Origin: Aliibacillus thermotolerans
GTDB taxonomy: Bacteria; Bacillota; Bacilli; Bacillales; Marinococcaceae
Length of the DNA stretch: 64,000 bases
Assembly (NCBI RefSeq): GCF_027853235.1
Contig: NZ_WKJG01000004.1
Coordinates: 19,148 to 83,147 of the forward strand
Direction of reading: 5' to 3'
A program made the position numbers and the translations under genes. The first letter of the stretch is position 1. Each line of letters opens with the position of its first letter. The notes beneath the pieces were generated by a model. It ran no database searches and was not told where the DNA came from. It saw nothing but the letters and a program-made list of their open reading frames with translations. Positions 61,114 to 64,000 of this stretch are shown one piece after another.

Positions 61114-62631
61114 GTGAAACAACATTTGAGTCGTATACGTCATACGGATCTATCACGTCGCATCGTTTCGAAAGAAGAGGCGGCTTCGTGGATTCAAGAT
61201 GGAATGACTCTTGGACTAAGCGGTTTTACTCGTGCCGGGGACGCGAAAGCGGTACCAATGGCATTAGTAGAACGAGCGAAAGCGGAATCTTTCCAAGTGG
61301 ATGTATATACGGGTGCTTCACTCGGTTCGGATATAGATAAATTAATGGCGGAAGCAGGAATCGTTCGAAAGCGTTTACCGTTTCAAGCGGATCGAACGAT
61401 GCGTCGAAAAATAAACGACAACGATCTTTTGTTTGTAGATCAGCATTTATCTCATACAGCTGAATTAATTAGAAATGATGTCATGAATCCGATTGATTAT
61501 GCGATTGTGGAAGCGGTTTCGATTACAGAAGATGGAACGATTATTCCATCGACATCTGTTGGAAACTCTTCTATCTTTGTAGAAAAAGCAAAAGCAGTCA
61601 TTGTTGAAATCAACATTGCCCAACCGGAAGCTTTTGAAGGGATGCACGATGTTTATGAGCTAGCGGAACAAGGAGAAAGAGAGCCTATTCCGTTAACGAA
61701 AGTCGCTGACCGTATCGGTTCAGTAGGAATAAAAGTACATCCGGATAAAATGAAAGGAATCGTGTTGACAAATCAACCGGATAGCCCGTCGACAATTGTC
61801 CCACCGGATGAAGAAACAGCGATGATGGCAAAACATTTAATTTCTTTTTTACGAAAAGAAAAAGAAGCAGGGCGTTTGCCGGATCATCTAGCGCCGCTGC
61901 AATCAGGCATTGGTTCCGTTGCGAATGCGGTGTTACACGGACTGCTCGATTCTGAGTTTACCGATTTAGAAGTTTATTCGGAAGTGTTGCAAGATGCAGT
62001 ATTTGATCTTATTGACGCTGGAAAAGTTCGCTTTGCGTCAGGTTGCTCCATCACACTATCCGAAGAGAAAATGAAAGCGGTATTTTCATCTATCGATCAA
62101 TATAAAGACCGTGTAGTATTACGTCCGCAAGAATTGTCAAACCATCCAGAAATCATCCGTCGGTTAGGACTCATTGCGATCAACACTTCCCTTGAAGTAG
62201 ATATTTACGGAAACGTAAACTCAACGCATGTTTCAGGAACAAATATGATGAATGGCATTGGTGGATCTGGTGACTTTGCGAGAAATGCAAAATTGTCCAT
62301 CTTTGTGACGAAGTCCATTGCAAAAGGTGGAGACATTTCCAGTATCGTTCCATTCGTTTCTCACATAGATCATACGGAACATGATGTCGATGTCATTGTG
62401 ACAGAACAAGGATATGCCGACTTACGTGGTCTTGCTCCAACAGAAAGAGCACCACTCATTATTCATCACTGCGCCCATCCAATGTACCGCGAGCAATTGC
62501 TTGACTATTACAACGAAGCGTTACATACACGCGGAGGACAAACTCCACATATTTTAGAAAAAGCATTTTCATGGCACATACACTATGAAAAATATGGTAC
62601 CATGTTGCAACAAACATTCCAATACAGTTAA
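61114..62631 (+). CDS. Acetyl-CoA hydrolase/transferase family (succinate or propionate CoA-transferase)
   Basis: 505 residues from the GTG at 61114, eight bases after GGAGG. The family hallmarks are GMTLGLSGFTRAGDAKAVPMAL at the start, GIGSVANAVLHGL, the catalytic-Glu segment YSEVLQDAVFDLID, and VSHIDHTEHDVDVIVTEQGYADLRGLAP. The group transfers CoA between acetate, propionate and succinate, or hydrolyses acetyl-CoA. The conserved Glu in SEVLQD points to a transferase. It may balance acetyl-CoA and succinyl-CoA, the two products of the phenylacetate pathway, although the islands are not adjacent. Confidence 0.87.
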   Translation: MKQHLSRIRHTDLSRRIVSKEEAASWIQDGMTLGLSGFTRAGDAKAVPMALVERAKAESFQVDVYTGASLGSDIDKLMAEAGIVRKRLPFQADRTMRRKINDNDLLFVDQHLSHTAELIRNDVMNPIDYAIVEAVSITEDGTIIPSTSVGNSSIFVEKAKAVIVEINIAQPEAFEGMHDVYELAEQGEREPIPLTKVADRIGSVGIKVHPDKMKGIVLTNQPDSPSTIVPPDEETAMMAKHLISFLRKEKEAGRLPDHLAPLQSGIGSVANAVLHGLLDSEFTDLEVYSEVLQDAVFDLIDAGKVRFASGCSITLSEEKMKAVFSSIDQYKDRVVLRPQELSNHPEIIRRLGLIAINTSLEVDIYGNVNSTHVSGTNMMNGIGGSGDFARNAKLSIFVTKSIAKGGDISSIVPFVSHIDHTEHDVDVIVTEQGYADLRGLAPTERAPLIIHHCAHPMYREQLLDYYNEALHTRGGQTPHILEKAFSWHIHYEKYGTMLQQTFQYS

Positions 62632-62637
62632 AAACGT

Positions 62638-62670
62638 AAGCTGTGACCCGATGACGAGTCACAGCTTTTG
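62638..62670 (+). terminator. Terminator of the CoA-transferase gene
   Basis: Perfect 10-bp stem AAGCTGTGAC / GTCACAGCTT with a 10-base loop, then TTG. Confidence 0.78.
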
Positions 62671-62774
62671 TGTATGTTAACGTCTTGAGGAAAATGAGGG
62701 AGAACCATAGATTTCCCAATATCTCGGTTTCAAGCGTAGCTAGAACATTGCAAACATTGGTGCGACGCAGTAAA

Positions 62775-62903
62775 TCATAAATTTTTTAACTCTTCATTTA
62801 AGGTACGAGCGACGCGTTTGAAATAAAGATAGAACCCCGTCAAAATCACGAGATATAACAGGAGAAAAATTCCGACCCCCGAAAAATTTGGGGACTTCAT
62901 CAT
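62775..62903 (-). CDS. Tiny single-span membrane protein (42 residues)
   Basis: A short frame on the minus strand reads MMKSPNFSGVGIFLLLYL, then a hydrophobic stretch to TGFYLYFKRVARTLNEEL. One clear membrane span (about 10-29) is followed by a positively charged amphipathic end. A GTG directly upstream (62906) is an alternative start. GGAGGAG lies ten bases before that GTG, inside the 3' end of the AIM24 gene, and the stop and start overlap (TAGTG), so translation is coupled. The hydrophobic pattern, strong ribosome site and coupling support a real gene. I do not know the family. Confidence 0.6.
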   Translation of the reverse strand: MMKSPNFSGVGIFLLLYLVILTGFYLYFKRVARTLNEELKNL

Positions 62904-62905
62904 CA

Positions 62906-63706
62906 CTAATTTCTGTCTCCTCCAAAAATATCAAACAAGCCGCTCGCGACACTTCCTTCTCCTTTGGAGCCACCTTTTTCCGGTAAGGCTGCAAAGACAC
63001 GGCTTGCAAGACGACTGAATGGAAGGGATTGGATCCAAACCGTTCCAGGACCGCGTAAGGTGGCGAAAAAGACTCCTTCTCCACCAAACAGCGCCGTTTT
63101 AATTCCGCCAACGAATTCAATGTTATAGTCTACTTGTCCAGTCATAGCGACGAGACAGCCGGTATCGACGCGAAGGGTTTCTCCAACTTCCAGCTCTTTT
63201 TGATGAATCGTACCACCGGCATGGACAAAAGCCATCCCATCTCCTTCGATTTTTTGCATAATAAAGCCTTCTCCACCAAAAAATCCAGCTCCAAGTTTCC
63301 GTTGAAATTCCACTCCGATCGAAACACCTTTTGCAGCGGCGAGAAAGGAGTCTTTTTGACAAATAATTTTACCGCCAAGTTCACTTAAATCTAACGGGAC
63401 AATTTTTCCCGGATAAGGAGAAGCAAAAGACACGTGTTTTTTTCCCGTTCCTTCATTAGTAAAAGCCGTCATAAAAAGACTTTCTCCAGTGATGACGCGT
63501 TTTCCTGCTCCAATTAACTTTCCGACAAAACCACTTAAGTTAGAGTTCTTTGAGCCATCGCCAAAAATCGTTTCCATGCGAATGTGATCTTCCATCATCA
63601 TAAGAGATCCTGCTTCTGCAATCACTGTTTCCATTGGATCTAGTTCAATTTCAACAAACTGCATGTCATCTCCGTGCAAGTGATAATCAATTTCGTGGTT
63701 ATTCAT
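62906..63706 (-). CDS. AIM24 family protein (TIGR00266-like)
   Basis: 266 residues. A beta-rich repeat fold with [58 protein letters not shown] and [25 protein letters not shown], all family hallmarks. It ends in a Gly/Ser-rich tail. Bacterial members are cytoplasmic or membrane-associated proteins of unknown function. GAGGAGG precedes the ATG, and an extended -10 (TGG TATGAT, 63742-63750 on the minus strand) lies 36 bp upstream. It is followed by the coupled tiny membrane protein. Confidence 0.82.
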   Translation of the reverse strand: MNNHEIDYHLHGDDMQFVEIELDPMETVIAEAGSLMMMEDHIRMETIFGDGSKNSNLSGFVGKLIGAGKRVITGESLFMTAFTNEGTGKKHVSFASPYPGKIVPLDLSELGGKIICQKDSFLAAAKGVSIGVEFQRKLGAGFFGGEGFIMQKIEGDGMAFVHAGGTIHQKELEVGETLRVDTGCLVAMTGQVDYNIEFVGGIKTALFGGEGVFFATLRGPGTVWIQSLPFSRLASRVFAALPEKGGSKGEGSVASGLFDIFGGDRN

Positions 63707-64000
63707 CCTGTTTGCCTCCTCAGTGTACCTTATACACCAAAATCATACCACAATACGTTCGGAGAGAAATGATAAAATGGAAGCAACATGTCATTTTTTT
63801 AGGACAAAGCGACGAGAATCCTCCTCATTTCAATGAGGAGATGAATCGTTGCCTTCTTTGAGTTACCCCATACCATATGTAACTATGATAATAGTTGTTA
63901 ATATTGATAATATGTATCTTTAAATATATACTATATGTATGAATAAAAAATCTAAAATCACTCATGCTAGAACTTGTGTTTATAACGTCAATTATCACAT
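63707..64000. other. Right-end intergenic region
   Basis: It contains the upstream region of the AIM24 gene and then AT-rich DNA to the window edge. A small hairpin CTCCTCAT / ATGAGGAG lies at 63820-63839 without a T-run. A 29-codon frame from 63772 (GGAGAGAA before ATG) is too short and plain to support. No other gene is visible. Confidence 0.4.

Noticed and set aside
1..64000. tRNA and rRNA genes, insertion-sequence transposases, prophage genes
   Set aside because: Looked for throughout; no cloverleaf, rRNA-like stretch, transposase or phage structural gene was recognised.

Overview
The window reads as chromosomal DNA of a low-GC Gram-positive bacterium of the Bacillaceae. Supporting signs are AGGAGG-type ribosome binding sites, SigA-type promoters with 16-17 bp spacers, a perfect CIRCE element, a perfect CcpA cre site, and many proteins closest in layout to Bacillus families (TrhP1/TrhP2 = YrrN/YrrO, AcsA, NamA/YqjM, the YrkEFH sulfur set, YocH-like LysM-3D protein, HemAT). 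Several lipoproteins have very acidic tails, which hints at a halophilic or alkaliphilic lifestyle, but the species cannot be named.

Layout. 1-4347 (minus): tRNA hydroxylation genes trhP2 (partial) and trhP1, a 52-bp-period tandem repeat array, and a LonC-type protease. 4570-5319: a LysM-3D wall enzyme. 5931-30083: an aerobic phenylacetate degradation island. It holds paaK, a livHMGF-type ABC transporter with its binding protein, an MFS permease, an unusual chemoreceptor next to the thioesterase paaI, paaY, an enoyl-CoA hydratase, a ferredoxin/ferredoxin-NADP reductase pair, the repressor paaX, a nitronate-monooxygenase-like gene, then paaA-B-C-D-ethD-paaF-paaG-aldehyde dehydrogenase-paaH-paaJ. 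30090-30820 and 59525-60192 are two inverted copies of an unclassified 0.65-0.73 kb repeat. 30829-37353: an EmrB/QacA-type exporter, a beta-propeller lipoprotein with an overlapping two-component system, and a DUF2339 membrane protein. 37381-41382: nosD-nosL-nosY-nosF and a YtkA-like lipoprotein. 41431-46570: htpG (with CIRCE), acsA and namA. 46712-51927: a CstR-controlled sulfane-sulfur regulon (SulP, DUF302, CstR, DsrE, TusA-rhodanese, glutaredoxin, rhodanese-MBL, TusA). 52010-58081: c-di-GMP and chemotaxis signalling behind a structured RNA with terminator. 58202-59526: a tyrosine phosphatase and fructosamine kinase pair. 60336-62631: a LytTR regulator and a CoA-transferase. 62775-63706: an AIM24 protein and a tiny membrane protein.

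How the parts work together. In the phenylacetate island PaaK makes phenylacetyl-CoA, PaaABC(D) epoxidises it, PaaG isomerises it to the oxepin, and the aldehyde dehydrogenase plus PaaF/H/J convert it to acetyl-CoA and succinyl-CoA. No paaE reductase is present. A ferredoxin-FNR operon sits in the island and carries the same candidate operator (CGT, seven A/T bases, ACG) as the paaA, paaI, paaX and paaK promoters, so it may supply the electrons. The chemoreceptor is probably co-transcribed with paaI under that operator. In the sulfur regulon four copies of a 20-bp near-palindrome overlap or follow three promoters, and the CstR-type regulator has Cys31/Cys60 with Asn in place of the copper-binding His.

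All calls were made by reading the sequence and translations. No database or folding program was run.
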